Shown: positions 36,637-49,193, counted from the stretch's first letter. The stretch is 64,000 nucleotides of DNA from Datisca glomerata (GCA_003255025.1 QANY01004000.1:124001-188000); one strand, 5' to 3'. Numbers and translations: made by a program. The notes: generated by a model from the sequence alone, not told the origin.

Positions 36637-38712
36637 AATTATTTATTTTTTTGAAAGGTAAACATACAACAATAATATAATTATAAAATTTTATTTATAA
36701 ATTTTTTAAATAAAAATCATTTCAAATTATAAGGGAAAACTGTATTTTTTGAAAAGAAAAAAAAAAGACAAGAATGGACCCCCCACGTATTAATGGAATG
36801 AGGGTGGCATGACGTGAAAGAGTAATGATGACTTCACGGGGTTAGAATCAGAGAGTAAAAATGATGTCAGTCAGTGCACTCAAGTATACGCAGTACTGAT
36901 CAGCCAAAAACCGATCACCATTTTGTCTTGGATTTAAAACAAAATCAAACTTTTAGTTCCATCTAAATTTTTTTATATTTGAGACCGCACCACCATTTAA
37001 TCTTACTTACGTATATTTTCCCATATTTCTCTATTTTTTGCTATTATATCTCTTTAATATTTAAGTTTACCTGTCATTGTGATTTAAATTATGAATTTTT
37101 ATTAGAATGTAAAAAAATTTAAATTTTTTTAAAATATATGTATGATTAAATTTATTAATTGATCTCTTAAAAATATTTTGATGGATCGTAAAACTCCACT
37201 GAACCGATCAATTCTTTTGCAATCCGGTTGGTTTAGTTTATATACACAAAATTGATCAAACGGTCTTCATTTTGACAACATCTTGAATTTTAGTTCGATT
37301 AAATTTTTATACAATAAGTCAGATCGAATCGACCATGTGCAACTCTAGCTACTTCACATCCACTTCTGTTTGATTTTATTTTTCCCTAATGACTCCAACT
37401 CGAGATCTTTTATCTATACTCAAGTCATAAACTTTAGAATTAAGCTTCTTATCACTCTGATCAATCTCATTAGATTTATAGATAGTGCTGATTGTACTAC
37501 ATTATAGATTACATTAGCTTCTTCTATGTTCAAATTATACTGTAACACTACTACAATGCTTCATACGTATTTTTGCAAAATTAAAAAAAAACAAAAACAG
37601 ACATATGGAAATGAATCATTAAATTCAAGGGCCATCTGAGATTGACATCTCAATGCTCTGAGACTGCACCAAATAATTATTACATATGAAATTGAAAATG
37701 ACAAGAATTGGGGTTTAGGGTTTTGTTTTTGTTTTTGTATGAACATAATGACAATATGGATAGGAGCAGTACTGCAGAGAAGAGAGACAAAAGGGTATTG
37801 TCAATAAAGGTGTCGTGTTGCAGCTATCTCTTTTTGTAGCAAAACAAAAGGGAAAAAAGAAGACATTGGAGAGCTTATATTATGGAAGAAAGGCCATTTG
37901 TAGCTAAGTTCCTAGGGTTTTGTTCATGTTCTTTCTCTTTCATCCTTGTGCCAGGAAGACAGATAGAGAGAGAGAGAGAGTATTTTGAAATTTGGGGCTG
38001 GTTTTTTCTTAAATAGGATAGCAATTGCACGATGAGAGTAGTAAAGTATTTTCAATGGTCAACACCCTCACTGCATCTGTTACACTAAACCATGAAATGG
38101 ACCTCTGCACCAAGAAAATTGAAACTTTATCAAATAAAAAAAATTATGAGAGAGAGATCAGATTACTTTGCCCAACAAAAAGGGAAGAAGTAAACAAAAA
38201 TGGTTACTAATTTAGATTGAATCCAGGTACTAATATTTGGATCTCGCTTGTTTGGTTTGATCTGAGTAGTTTGTTGTAATCTGTACCATCCAATAGTCAA
38301 AAAGCAAAATAAAAAAGTAATTTTTTTGTACTTTAACACTTAGCAGTTAGGGAGATATCAGAATCGAACGGACGATCCGATCTCCACTAATTGTCTTCTG
38401 TTGTTGTTGGCTTTCGGTTTTCCTGATATTCAGGATAATTAACAGGTGAAAATTATTTAAATATATGACTCATATAGGAAAATTATGAAGGATATGGAAG
38501 GGATATGAACAAATGAGCTGCACAAGTAAAATAATGAATACAAATCTAGGCATATCCATAGATTTTATAAGTGTTAGGGCTAGCTAATCATACCCTTAAT
38601 TATATTTTATAAGTGTTAGGAAACCCCTACAAAGATTTATTAAATAAGTTGTAACTAATTTGGTAGCGAATTCAAAATAGAAACCTAAAATTAGGGTAAG
38701 TTTGCGATTGGT
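36637..38712. other. AT-rich intergenic DNA
   Basis: No gene is recognised. Around 37610-38010 the sequence is less AT-rich, with T-rich and GA-rich tracts ((ga)n at 37966-37981) of the kind seen in transcribed leaders, but no frame of more than about 60 codons matches anything known. Confidence 0.35.
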
Positions 38713-38880
38713 TGATATGATATTATGAATACTTAAAAATGTGTTGAATAACTAGGCATCAACAACATATTTTAGGTACTCACAATATGATACTAGTAAT
38801 GTATTTTATAAGTATCTTAGATGTGTTATTGATATCACATTGTTCAACACATTCTAGATATTCATAATATTATATCACAG
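38713..38880. repeat. Fold-back repeat with ~38-base arms
   Basis: Arm 38713-38752 (tgatatgatattatgaatac...) and arm 38842-38879 (...attcataatattatatca) are reverse complements at about nine in ten positions. The loop contains two further, weaker copies of the same words (caacatattttaggtactca and gtatcttagatgtgttattg), so the unit is a small array of inverted copies. It could be a MITE core. Confidence 0.6.
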
Positions 38881-39590
38881 ATGGTATCATCTACTTTTTT
38901 CTTAAATTATATCAAAAGATGCGTTCGTGGAACACTAGAATTATTCATCAATATATATGTAATATTTCATTGTAGGTAAGAAATTACCAAAACAAAACTT
39001 TGAAGTTTGGGGTGGTTAACTAGTGATATGTAATTTCATATCACGTGTGTCATCACATAACTTTTTAAATTGACATTAGATAGATATGCTTCTCCAAGCC
39101 ATCACATGATGGAATGGAAAATTCTATTATAATGTTAACAGTACATAGATTAATGCATTTCAATTGAGATACTCAATATGATGTATTTCATTTGTTTTGC
39201 GTGCATCTCATTGAGTAATTTGTACGCTAAAATAATATTTTTTTATTATGTTACATATATCTCATTTAAATAACATTTATTTCATTTGGGTTATAATCCA
39301 GTGTCATACCACTAAAGGTTTGGTTGACGCACCAGATATAATGACTAAATTAAACCTTTATATAGGAATAACGATGAAGGAAAAAACCTTCATTATATAT
39401 TTGTGTGTGAGTTTGTGTGTTGAACCTATGAATAGATAGTTGAATTTTGAATCCCTAGAAAACAAACTGTCGACATCCTCTTTTGCCCTACCTCTGTGGA
39501 AAACGACTCATCAAAATAATTCTTCATTTGAATAACCGATTATACCCTCATATCCTTGTTTCATTTGTAGTGTGTGGTGTCTGTCTTTCA
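38881..39590. other. AT-rich intergenic DNA
   Basis: Nothing beyond AT-rich sequence is visible. Confidence 0.3.
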
Positions 39591-39591
39591 T

Positions 39592-39599
39592 TATAAATA
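39592..39599 (+). promoter_or_regulatory. TATA box upstream of a small ORF
   Basis: tataaata lies 83 bases before the ATG at 39675, in a typical plant core-promoter position. A second tataaatg lies at 39632. Confidence 0.3.
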
Positions 39600-39674
39600 G
39601 GAATCAGATATGCAAACCATCCTCCTTATAAATGGAACTGTTCAAGCAATACTAGTCAGCCTTCTCAAGGACAA

Positions 39675-39821
39675 ATGTTCACCAAAACTTCTTCCTTTCC
39701 CACCCTTTTACTTCTACTCCTAACAATGGCTTTCATTGACTGCAATTGTTTGTCACTACTTCTGGTCATGGAGTATACAGATTCTGGAAAAAGAGAAAGA
39801 GGCCAAACAATAATGCAGTAG
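39675..39821 (+). CDS. Small ORF with signal-peptide-like start (tentative)
   Basis: A 48-codon frame begins MFTKTSSFPTLLLLLLTMAF and continues IDCNCLSLLL. It has a basic n-region, a Leu-rich hydrophobic core and small residues around 20-24, like a secretory signal. After about residue 30 it turns polar (YTDSGKRERGQTIMQ) and stops. It has a TATA box at a good distance. It may be a small secreted peptide gene, the first exon of a longer gene whose other exons I cannot see, or chance. No family was recognised. Confidence 0.25.
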   Translation: MFTKTSSFPTLLLLLLTMAFIDCNCLSLLLVMEYTDSGKRERGQTIMQ

Positions 39822-42597
39822 AAGTCATGGTGGTATCCCTCTTGAGCTTATTCTTCTTAGATTTTTTATTTAGTTTTCAGAACTTCACGAAAATCGTTCA
39901 AGTTTTCTTGACCTTGCAAGTCCGGAAACTTAGAGTCTGAGGTTGAGGTGATTTTTGTAAAACTCAAGAAATATAGAGTGCAAGAGTTTGATTATAACGT
40001 CGTGAAAGTTCTTTACTAGGTTTTATCCCTCCCGAGCTATCTTATTTTCTTAAGAATGTAATGTTGTTTGAAAAATATATGAATGCATTTTCCTTCTCTG
40101 ATTTACAGAAGATGGTTCTTTTAATATTTGTTGATGTACTTGCGGCTAATTGATTATTCTGTATGAATCATAAAATCATAGACTTTGCTCCTAGAACAAT
40201 ATATACAACAACTATTCAAAAACATATTCGTCCTTACTAATCTCTATTCATATATATTGGCATGCAAATTTCCTTTTATGAGAAGAAATTCAATTTTTTT
40301 AGTTAATTTGAATATATTGTGTCTGGTTATACTGGTTTGGTGCTCAAGATATGCTAAAAGACCGTGGAAATATGACAAAATAAGTACTTTTATTACTTCT
40401 GAACTTCATGATTACTCGGGGGAGGTCTGAAAGATTAATATTAGTGGGGAGGCTGGTCAAGATATGAAAAATATTTTCCTGTTTATATTCAACGGTTGGT
40501 TTGAAGTGTTAACAAATGCACTCAACCAAGAATTGCTATTGAGTCAGATGCGTGTACTATTGTTTACTGAATTAATGGTCAGATGGTGGAAACTGGAAAC
40601 TGGAAACTGAAGAATCTGACGGAGGAAATTCAGGCTAAAGAGAGTTAGTTTCGGTAAATAGAAACTTCAAAACGGGTGGTTGATTATCATAAAGCATAAC
40701 AATGGTTAGAGTTGTGTTAGTTAGAAAGTTTTGTAGTTACCAAATGAAATTGTAAGCTTTGTTTAGGAGTAGTAGGCTGTGACGACAAAATTTAAAGTGA
40801 TGTTTGGTTTAATTGATTTGAATGTAATATAATGAAAATCTATTTCATATAATCTTCATTTCATCCCTAATTACTATAAGTCATATCCTCTCTCAATTAT
40901 TTATTCCATTTTTTTAACATTTTCATTACATTGTTCTGAGTCTTAAATTGAAACTTTTTTCACATAAAAGAATCACTGTTTAAGGCCGTACAAATTTAAT
41001 GCCAATCTACATAGTCCATAACACATCAATAAGAATATAACAATCTTTAGTTCATAGCCAACGAAAGCAAGTTCGTGTTTCAAAATATAAAAATCTCATT
41101 CATCCACCCTATTAAAAATCCAGACCGCCCTATGTATTTCACGGGCTGGCCTGAGAATGACCCTTGAACCACGTGTGAAAGGCCAGAAACAGACCCGTGA
41201 ACTGTCTGAACTGATGTCTAGGCATGGACCAATCTGGTTGCCACCTCTAAATGTAACACGTAGTTTTAGAAAAAATAAAATAGCGATGTGAAAAACTATC
41301 TAATTGTTAAAAAGGTAATTTATACTTCTTTTTTAAACAATACGCATGTGTATTTTGTTTGTGTTATTTTTTATATTTTTTTCTCATGCAGTTATGAATA
41401 TAAGTAAAAATAATTTTGCATTGACTAAGTAATTGAGTAAATTTTATGTGATCAAATGATGTATCAATTATATATAGATTAATGTTTTAGAATATTTTAA
41501 TGAGCGTGAATACACTAGCTTATAAATGATTAACATATCACTTAATAATTTAAAATTTGATCAAACTAGCCCGTTGTAGAATTATATATAACTAAAACAA
41601 TGGGTAATCAGGGACTTCAATTTAAGAAAAAATGCAGAGTCTACATTTTTGCACTGATATTGTGAACGTTTTGAAGTCTATAAAATGCAAAGTCTCATCA
41701 AGAAATACCATATCAAAATAAAGAAATGAGTTCCTCGGTGTGTTTGGAAAATAACATCGTATAGATTTTGTGGATACATGATTATCAAGTATTGTCCACC
41801 ACGGTCAGATATTTCTAGATGAATCTAGAATAAATAGACAATACTAGGTTTAGCTTGACATTTTGTGGATACATGATTATAAATGTACTTTAACAATCAA
41901 GTCAATATGCGATCAAGGTTATGAAAGGCTTAAAGGTTTTAGAGAGGTATACAAGAACTATTGTAATATGAATTTGGTTATGTTATTTATTTAGGATTTT
42001 AGAGTTATAATTTGCATGAAACTCTAGTATTTATCATTTATCATTTACTTGTAAGTCTGTTGATAATCAGGTATGTCTCATAGTATAAGCTTACTATGTT
42101 CAGAAGAGAACACTTGACAAGCAATGTCGTTTTTAGAACAAATTGCTTTAAACTACATTCTGCCACAACATTAGAATTTGAGTAATTCTCTCAGTCTCTC
42201 CACGGTTCATTGTAAAGTATAACCACTCACTCTAAATACGTTTTACATTAATTGCAAACTAAATCATATGACGATTTCTTCAATCCAAGACCCGCAAAAG
42301 ATGAGATTAATGCCTAAGTTATGATAAATATAACACTAAGAAGATCCAACAAGCCAAAGTCTATGTTGATGATTAGATGTCTTGGCGATTTCACGTGGTA
42401 AGTGATGTTCCATCTTATGCTTCTTCTTTACTCTCTTCCTGTGTTTCCTTTCAAGCTAAGGTATTCAAACCAAATGTATACCACGTATATTTGATAAAAA
42501 AACATTTAAAAGGGAATAGAATAAGGGTTAATTATATTGTTGCACCTTGAACTATTACACCTTGTCGACTTTGCACGTCGAGATTTCAAAACATACA
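39822..42597. other. AT-rich intergenic DNA with a MULE-like end fragment
   Basis: No gene is recognised. At 41105-41253 lies a GC-richer piece (cacgggctggcc, gacccgtgaac) ending gttgccacctcta, like the right end of the element at 43822-45130, so it may be a solo fragment of that family. Around 41755-41880 ttttgtggatacatgattat occurs twice. Confidence 0.4.
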
Positions 42598-43018
42598 CAC
42601 TACAGAAAAAACTGTCTTTACCATCGGTTATTATGACCTATACCGACGGTTTTAACCGTTAGCTAAAATTTGTGTGGTGGTTCGATTACCGCACAATATC
42701 AACCGTCGTAAAATCTTTGCTAGCGGTTTTCTTAACCGCCAGAGTAATACAGCCATTAACTTGTTTTACCGGTAGTTTTTTTTTTTTACAAATTGACAAC
42801 CACCGTAAAGGTTTTGCTACATGATTTCTTACAATACTAAAGAGTTACCCTTTTTCGTCAGTAACTTTTTGCTACATGATTTCTAAGGCTTCACTAATAG
42901 AAGTCATTGACAAACGCAACACATTGTATACTATTAAAGCATGTTAGTATATTAAGTTATATGCTTAGCATACTAAATTACCAAAGACATACCAATGGTA
43001 ATCATGCTTTCCACCAAC

Positions 43019-43716
43019 AGTTGAGGATAAGGGTGTAAGAAAAACCGTTGAAACTGACGGAAGCGACCAAACCGAATCGAACCGATGCGGTTCAGTCAGT
43101 CTCAATGTTTTAGATGGTTCGGTCCAGTCCCTGATATGTGATAAGTTTACGGTTCGGTTTGATCTGCGGTTTTTATGAAGAAACTGCACCGAACCCGCAT
43201 ATTCAATATATAAAGAGATTTTCACAATACCATAACCCTAATCCATAAACATTTTCACCACTTCCTTATTCTCTGTCTCTCTCTCTCTCTCAGACTCATT
43301 TGTATTTTATTTTTTTAATTTGTATTTTATTTTTTTAATTTGTATTTTATTTTTTTGGCTTATGAATTTTCTGATGCTTATGAGAATTTTATTATTTTCT
43401 TATTGTATTTATAATCTATTAATAAAACTTTGGATTAGAATGATCTCAATTCTTTCTTCTCTGTTTCCACATGAAAATTTACGTTTTCAGAAAATTGTTC
43501 AAATTAAGATTTGTTTGTTTTCAATAGAACTTATTATGTTTATTTTACCAGTTCGGTGCGGTTTAGAAATTTTTTTACTGGTCTGGTTCGACACGGTTTC
43601 TTCATTCTGACCGGTTCGGTTCAGTTTCTATTTTTGATAAACCGCATTTGCGGTTTGGTTCGTTAAAACACATTAATTCGCACCGAACTGAACCGCTTAC
43701 ACCCTTAGTTGAGGAT
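43019..43716. mobile_element. Non-autonomous MULE-like element with perfect 10-bp duplication
   Basis: The element body is 43029-43706 (678 bp). It starts aagggtgtaag and ends cttacaccctt, a perfect 11-bp inverted repeat, and is flanked on both sides by agttgaggat (43019-43028 and 43707-43716). Subterminal parts on both sides are rich in aaccgaa, cggttcggt and gcggttcag in opposite orientation. The interior includes a 20-bp tandem repeat (tgtattttatttttttaatt, about 2.9 copies, 43301-43357) and no transposase. Confidence 0.85.
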
Positions 43717-43811
43717 AGTAAATCATCAATACCACTCCTAGCGGTGTGTCTAGATTGATAAATTGGAAGGGAAGGAAAATGAAGAAGAATAATAAAGAAC
43801 AAAGAAGTAAA

Positions 43812-45140
43812 AGCAGTAAATAGAGGTGGCAATCGACCAAGACAGAGAATAGAGAGTGAGATAGAGATACAGATAGAGACTGAGTGAGTGAGAGAGTGTG
43901 AGAGATAGAGAGAGAGATACAAATAAAGATAGAAAGAGGCAGAAAGAGAGACAGGGAGGAAGAGAGAGATAGAGAAATAGATAGATAGATAGAAAGAGCT
44001 AGAGAGCGAGAAGGAGGGAAAGAGAGAGGAAGATAGGGAGTGAGAGAGAGAAAGAGAGGAAGAGAGGGAGTGAGAGTGAGAGGGAGGGATGGTGGAAGGG
44101 AGAGCGAGAGAGTGAAAGAGCAAGAGTGAGGGATAGAGAATGAAAGAGAACAAAGAAAGAAAGAGAGATAGAGAGAGATAGATACAGTGAGAGAGAGAGA
44201 CAAAGAAAGAGAGAGAGATAGAGAGAGAAAGACATAGAGAGATAAAGAGAGAGAGAGTGACAAGGAGAGAGAGAGAGAGACGAGCCTTGTCTTCAAGGCC
44301 CATGGCCCGCCTAGAACGACCCGGATGCTAGAACTGACATGGCCCGTGAATCTACTTTTTTGTCAAAAAAATTGAACAATTATGCATGTAGTGAGTTTGA
44401 ACTCTTGACTTCTCTCTTTTAAAAATCACACTTTTTACCAATAAGCCAAGACAAATTTTGTTAAATATATTGTTTAAAATATAATCTTATTGTCTTTAAC
44501 ACATTTCATCGAAACTTTAAATAACATACTTTTGAGATAAACATATTTAATTAAATAAAAATAATAATATTTTTCATTTAAATGAATATTTTATTCAATG
44601 AAAAATTGGATTCATGAAAACTTTAAAAATATTTGGTTAATATTCCTAATATTTTTTGTTTTATTAATGAACATGAATTATAAATTAGTTATTAATTATT
44701 TATTATATTTTTAGATTTTACATGAATATGAATATCACTAGTTTATGAATTTAATAAATAAAATAATTATTTACTTATTATTACAAGTTTTTCTATTGAG
44801 ATTTTAAAGTAATAAAATAAAATAATTATAAAAAAATAACATGATTTGCATATAGTTTAGTAATAATCTCTACATTTCATTTATTCTCCACCAAGATTCA
44901 ACTCTCCCTATCTATATTTTTTAGAATTAAATCACATTAAAGTGAGGGGAAACAGGCCGAGCCGGTTATTTAACAGAGGTCGGCCAGTGAACCAGCCCAG
45001 ACCATCACGGGCTCGGCTCTTGACTTCACGGGCCGGTTCGCAGTTCATTCCGGGCCGTCCCAAATTTTCGACGGCCCGGCCCGTGAACCGACCAGACCGA
45101 GCATGTCCGGGCCAGCCCCGTTACCACCCCTAGCCGTGAA
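43812..45140. mobile_element. Second non-autonomous MULE-like element
   Basis: The body 43822-45130 begins agaggtggcaa and ends ttaccacccct (9 of 11 bases inverted-repeat match). It is flanked by agcagtaaat (43812-43821) and agccgtgaat (45131-45140), 8 of 10 identical. The right part is GC-rich for this window, with cgggccggttcg, cggcccggcccgtgaac and similar words. The left part is a GA-repeat field. Confidence 0.6.
43845..44285. repeat. GA-rich microsatellite field
   Basis: About 440 bases of nearly pure purine on the plus strand, built of gagagaga, gatagata, aaagaga and agggag. On the minus strand it is open in all frames and yields poly-Leu/Ser translations of 78-233 codons, which are artefacts of composition. 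Confidence 0.9.
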
Positions 45141-45782
45141 TAAATGAACAATTATAACATAACTCTCTCCTGTAATTATCCCAAGAAACCTGAAAGGAAA
45201 AAAACACCATTTTGAGAAAATAGATGTCTAAGAACATTTGTAGCAAAAAGAAAAAAACAGACACGTAAAGCAAAGTGTATGCTAAATCTTTCTTTAAACA
45301 TCCTTCTTAAACTATTGCATTAGTCTGAATCATAACACTACATTTTAAATTTGTCACTCAAAACCAGATTTACATTCTGTAAAAACTAAAGCTTTAGAAG
45401 CACATATCGAGAGAGAAATAGAGAAAAAGGCTCAACAGTATCCCCTGAGAGACTGAGAATGTAGATATTGCATTCCTCGCGCAATGAGGTTTCTCACAAG
45501 CTGCAATAAACTGCATAAAGGAAGCAAAAAATTGTTCATGTTCGAGAACTCAAGAACTCAAAAGATTAAACTAAAGCAGCTACCCACCAATAAGGTTTAG
45601 TTCAGGAAAAATCCGACTGAATTTAACCATTTCAACGGGAAATTAAAGACCATCAAAGTGATGAAAACAGTAGCTGAAAAATAAAATGCAGAGAATAACA
45701 AAGAAAAAATGGATCGATTTACTGAATAGAATAAAACGGATCGATTTTCCATCATTGATTAGCTTAACGAGCGATTTACAGA

Positions 45783-45787
<5 letters not shown>

Positions 45788-45820
<33 letters not shown>
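45788..45820. repeat. (GA)n microsatellite
   Basis: An alternating ga run of more than 30 bases inside the CACTA-like element. Confidence 0.9.
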
Positions 45821-45822
<2 letters not shown>

Positions 45823-46215
45823 CACCAGTGGTTGACGAACGACGAGGATGACCAGTGACTGACGACAAAGAGCGAAGGGGAAGGGACGAGGCGTGGATGG
45901 GCGGCCAGATCCTGTAAATCATCCGAGATTCGCCTGAGAAAAGGGAAGGGAGAAAAAGTGAATCGCGATTTGGGGATCTAGGGATGTAATGAGTTTTAGC
46001 CGGAGGGTTTGAAACGCCGTCTTAGATGGGAAAAACCGCCAGCATATTTTTTTTTTGGAGGAGTTAAGACCGTGGTTTACCGTCATAAAAATACCTTTTG
46101 TTATAAACCGCCAGCGAACATTCTCAATACTTAATTTTTGCGGCGGTTTATACAAAATCGCCGGCTGAATTATCATTACCGGCGGTGCTGTACATCCTCA
46201 CCGCTTTTATGGGTG

Positions 46216-46228
46216 TATATAACGTTCG

Positions 46229-46271
<43 letters not shown>

Positions 46272-47243
46272 TTGTATGCAAGTATCTATGTATATATATG
46301 TATTTGTATGTATGTATGTAGGTAGATATGTATTTAGGTAGGTATTATGTATTATGTATGTAGGTAGGTATTATGTATGTGCGACATCTAAAGTATCAAA
46401 CATCTAAAGCAGATAACATATATATGGTACCTCTCTCCATCCCTCTCTGTCTCCCTTGGATCTTTTTCTCTACAAATCTCTCTCTCCAACTTAAAGATGA
46501 ATGGAATAAATTTTGAAATATATATATAGAGAATCTATATTAATATATTATGCTCTACTAGTTGAGAAAGAGAGATTAATGAATATAAATAGAGAGAGAA
46601 AAACAAGGAGGACAAGATATTTAAACATGATAATAAAAATGGTAAACTAGTAATCAAATAAACATGAAAAACTATTTAATTTAATCAAATTATGTAAACG
46701 AATTATTATTTATAAAAAAAAATTATATACGATGATTTTAAAAGTTGTATTTAAAATAAAAAAAGATATTTAAATAGTATCATTTCTATTGAATCAATAT
46801 AATTAACCCAAAAATATGTGATTTGTAGAAAACCAAGGAGATTACTGGTGTTGTTGGATCAAGCCCACAAATATTGCTAAAACTTGGGTCCACTATCCAG
46901 TTAAGGCCCAAGGAGTCTAATATCCAACTCCAAGAAACGATAATGGAGGAGAAAAGTTCACGTCGTGAGGTTAAGCTACGCCAATTGGTGTATTATAGAC
47001 CAATTGGATCAACTCTTCCATGGCCTTGGCCGTGTGGGCGGTAAAGGTTTGCCAGGGCCAGCCGGCAACACAACTCCCAAAGCTTGTCAAAAGGAAAATT
47101 TCAATGAAGACGGAACCAATTGAATGCTAATAGTCATAAAATCTCGTTCGGATTATTGTTGTTCGCTTATTCTAAAGCAGGGAAAAAGAAAAACCCTATT
47201 TTTGCAGGAAAAAGTAACAGACAGAGGACGACGAAGGTGGAGG
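46216..47243. other. Microsatellites and upstream region of the SUMO gene
   Basis: A (TA)n run at 46231-46264 is followed by gtat/ggta repeats to about 46380. From 46840 to 47243 the sequence is less AT-rich and contains site II-like ggccca motifs (for example aaggcccaagg near 46905). It probably includes the promoter and 5' leader of the SUMO gene. No clear TATA box was seen. Confidence 0.45.
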
Positions 47244-48988
47244 ATGTCAGGCGTGTCGAGCCAACAGCAAGAGGAGGATAAGAAGCCCAATGATCAATCA
47301 GCGCATATTAATCTTAAGGTCAAAGGGCAGGTTAGTTCACTTCACACTTGTGTTTCAGATTCTTTCACCCTCGTCCCTCGAAATATCAACAAATTTTCAT
47401 AATTCCAAGAATGATTGGCTTCACATTTCTAAATTGCCGGTCTATTATTAAGTTTTCTCTTTTTATAGCTGAGAGTATATGAGGTGATCGATAGAGCTTT
47501 TACGAGTAATCTGCAATTAGATTTCCGTCCGTTTGCTTTCACGATTTTGTTCAATTTATGTTTTGTTTCAGTTCATTCTATTTGGTTTATAGGTGGGTTC
47601 CAGAATTCAAAATGAATGCAGGTTCGATAGTTTGGTTATTGATAACTGATTGTGATCATAACACTCGTGAATTGCATAAATACTCCCTATTAGTTCAATA
47701 GTTTGGTAATTGATAACTGATTGTGATCATAACACTTATAAATTGCATAAGTACTCCCTATTAGATGCATAGATGATTCTTACCATCTTGCATAATATTC
47801 TCATTTTAGAAGAAGTCTTGCATAGCATAGTATTTTTCTATCTGCAAGATGATGCACCTGCTAAAGAACTGATTTTTACGATTATTTCAGAGCCAGAGAA
47901 ACTAGCCACTGCAGAGGGGTAACCGTTAATTAGCACATTTATCCCCCAAATCCTTGCAATTCGTGAAGACTTTGGGATACACTTTTCGTCCCAACTCGTG
48001 CTAGTACAAATTTCTTCATTTAGTATTTTTTGTACTAAGTATGCATTGATATTCTGACTTATGGTAGGAAATAAAATTAATATTAGGAAACTTTTGGCAG
48101 CACGGGATGAATTGAATTAGGAAAAACAAGATCTCAAAGTTCATGCACTGTACTGTAGTGAGGGGTATATGTAACTCCTAGTTCTTTTACTTTTAGACTT
48201 TATCTGGATGAGGCAGTGTCTGATTTCATCACAATGTCTTCGATATTTGTCAAAATCTATTACTGTCTTTCAGGATACAGAATATACTTTTCGTAGGTTG
48301 TCTATGCATTGTGTATTAGATGATGTCCAGAATACATTTTTTGTGCTTATTTATTAGGTTACAGTGCATAGAAGTTTTAGCCACGTTTTTAATAAGAATG
48401 TTATGTGTGTTGGTTGGTAGATTCAGTTGCTTTTATTTTGTAGTATTATTTAAAAAAGGTGGCAAGGTACATGGTACTCATCTTTCTATATTAAAAGTTA
48501 GGATAAATTTGGATTTGGACTTAATTAAAGTTGGAAACTAGTTCAGCAAGGGAAAGTTATCTTTCTTTATAACCTCAACTCAGAAAATGCGTATTGTCTA
48601 CTTCGATTTGAAGCTCTGAAATATCATTGGTTTATAAAATTTATTGTAAATAATCCTAATGCAATTCTTTCGTCTCGTGCTAGTTCTTGTCAGTTTCACT
48701 TATTGGTAGTATGAGTCTACGTCTTCTGATTTTTAGCATGAATGGCAAGTTGCTTCCAAGAAGAACAAATCGGGAAGAAAGCAAAGACGAGAAGAAAGTG
48801 AGAAAATTTTGTTGTCATGACTAATGTTATGTGATTGTAGGATGGGAACGAAGTTTTCTTTAGAATTAAAAGAAGCACTCAACTGAAGAAGCTTATGAAT
48901 GCATATTGCGATCGGCAATCTGTGGAGTTTAACTCAATTGCGTTTCTGTTCGATGGTCGTCGTCTTAGAGCAGAGCAGACTCCTGATG

Positions 48989-49057
<69 letters not shown>

Positions 49058-49193
49058 TTAGCACGTATATGTACCCTTGTAGAAGTAAAGTTTACCCTTT
49101 CTTCTTCAGTTAGAAATGGAGGATGGCGATGAAATTGATGCAATGTTGCACCAGCCGGTGGAGCCTTTCTTTGAAAACTGTTTGACAGTGTGA
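47244..49193 (+). CDS. SUMO: SUMO (small ubiquitin-like modifier), C-terminus altered by a 1-base deletion
   Basis: Exons 47244-47330, 48841-48990 and 49110-49193 splice in frame into 106 residues. The protein starts [20 protein letters not shown] and continues [68 protein letters not shown] and DAMLHQ, a complete beta-grasp fold of the SUMO1/2 class. Plant SUMO then reads TGG, the di-glycine that forms the isopeptide bond to target lysines after ULP processing. Here the frame after HQ is [12 protein letters not shown]. The DNA is caccagccggtggagcc, while one extra base after cag would give Thr-Gly-Gly and a stop a few codons later. As read, the protein cannot be conjugated. Either a real mutation or a sequencing error; everything else is intact. 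Confidence 0.9.
47623..47764 (+). repeat. 71-bp tandem duplication in SUMO intron 1
   Basis: Units 47623-47693 and 47694-47764 are the same length and nearly identical; both contain gataactgattgtgatcata and end ctattag. The few differences suggest a fairly recent duplication. Confidence 0.85.
48991..49056. repeat. (CT)n(CA)n compound microsatellite in SUMO intron 2
   Basis: The run starts at the splice donor itself: exon 2 ends ...gatgag and the intron begins gtctctctct. About 16 CT pairs are followed by about 17 CA pairs. Length change here would alter the region next to the donor and the polypyrimidine content of a short (119-base) intron. Confidence 0.9.

Larger units (their letters stand above)
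42598..46215. mobile_element. Degenerate CACTA-like (En/Spm) element
   Basis: The left end cactacagaaaaaactg is a standard CACTA terminus. It is followed within 200 bases by several copies of aaccgtcgg, aaccgtta, aaccgtcgt and aaccgccag in both orientations, the subterminal repeats typical of this group. The same words return at 46030-46200 (aaccgccagc, gaccgtggtttaccgtc, gcggcggttt, accggcggtg). The right terminus near 46215 (cttttatgggtg) matches the left only poorly, and no 3-bp duplication was found, so that border is uncertain. No transposase is present. Two MULE-like elements have inserted inside it. Confidence 0.55.

Noticed and set aside
43602..44303. Minus-strand open frames of 233, 199 and 78 codons rich in Leu and Ser
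   Set aside because: They are translations of a GA microsatellite field, open in several frames at once, with no domain and no start context.
48895..49143. Overlapping open frames of 61-77 codons on both strands over the SUMO exon 2 border
   Set aside because: They read through the (CT)n(CA)n microsatellite; only the spliced SUMO frame matches a known family.
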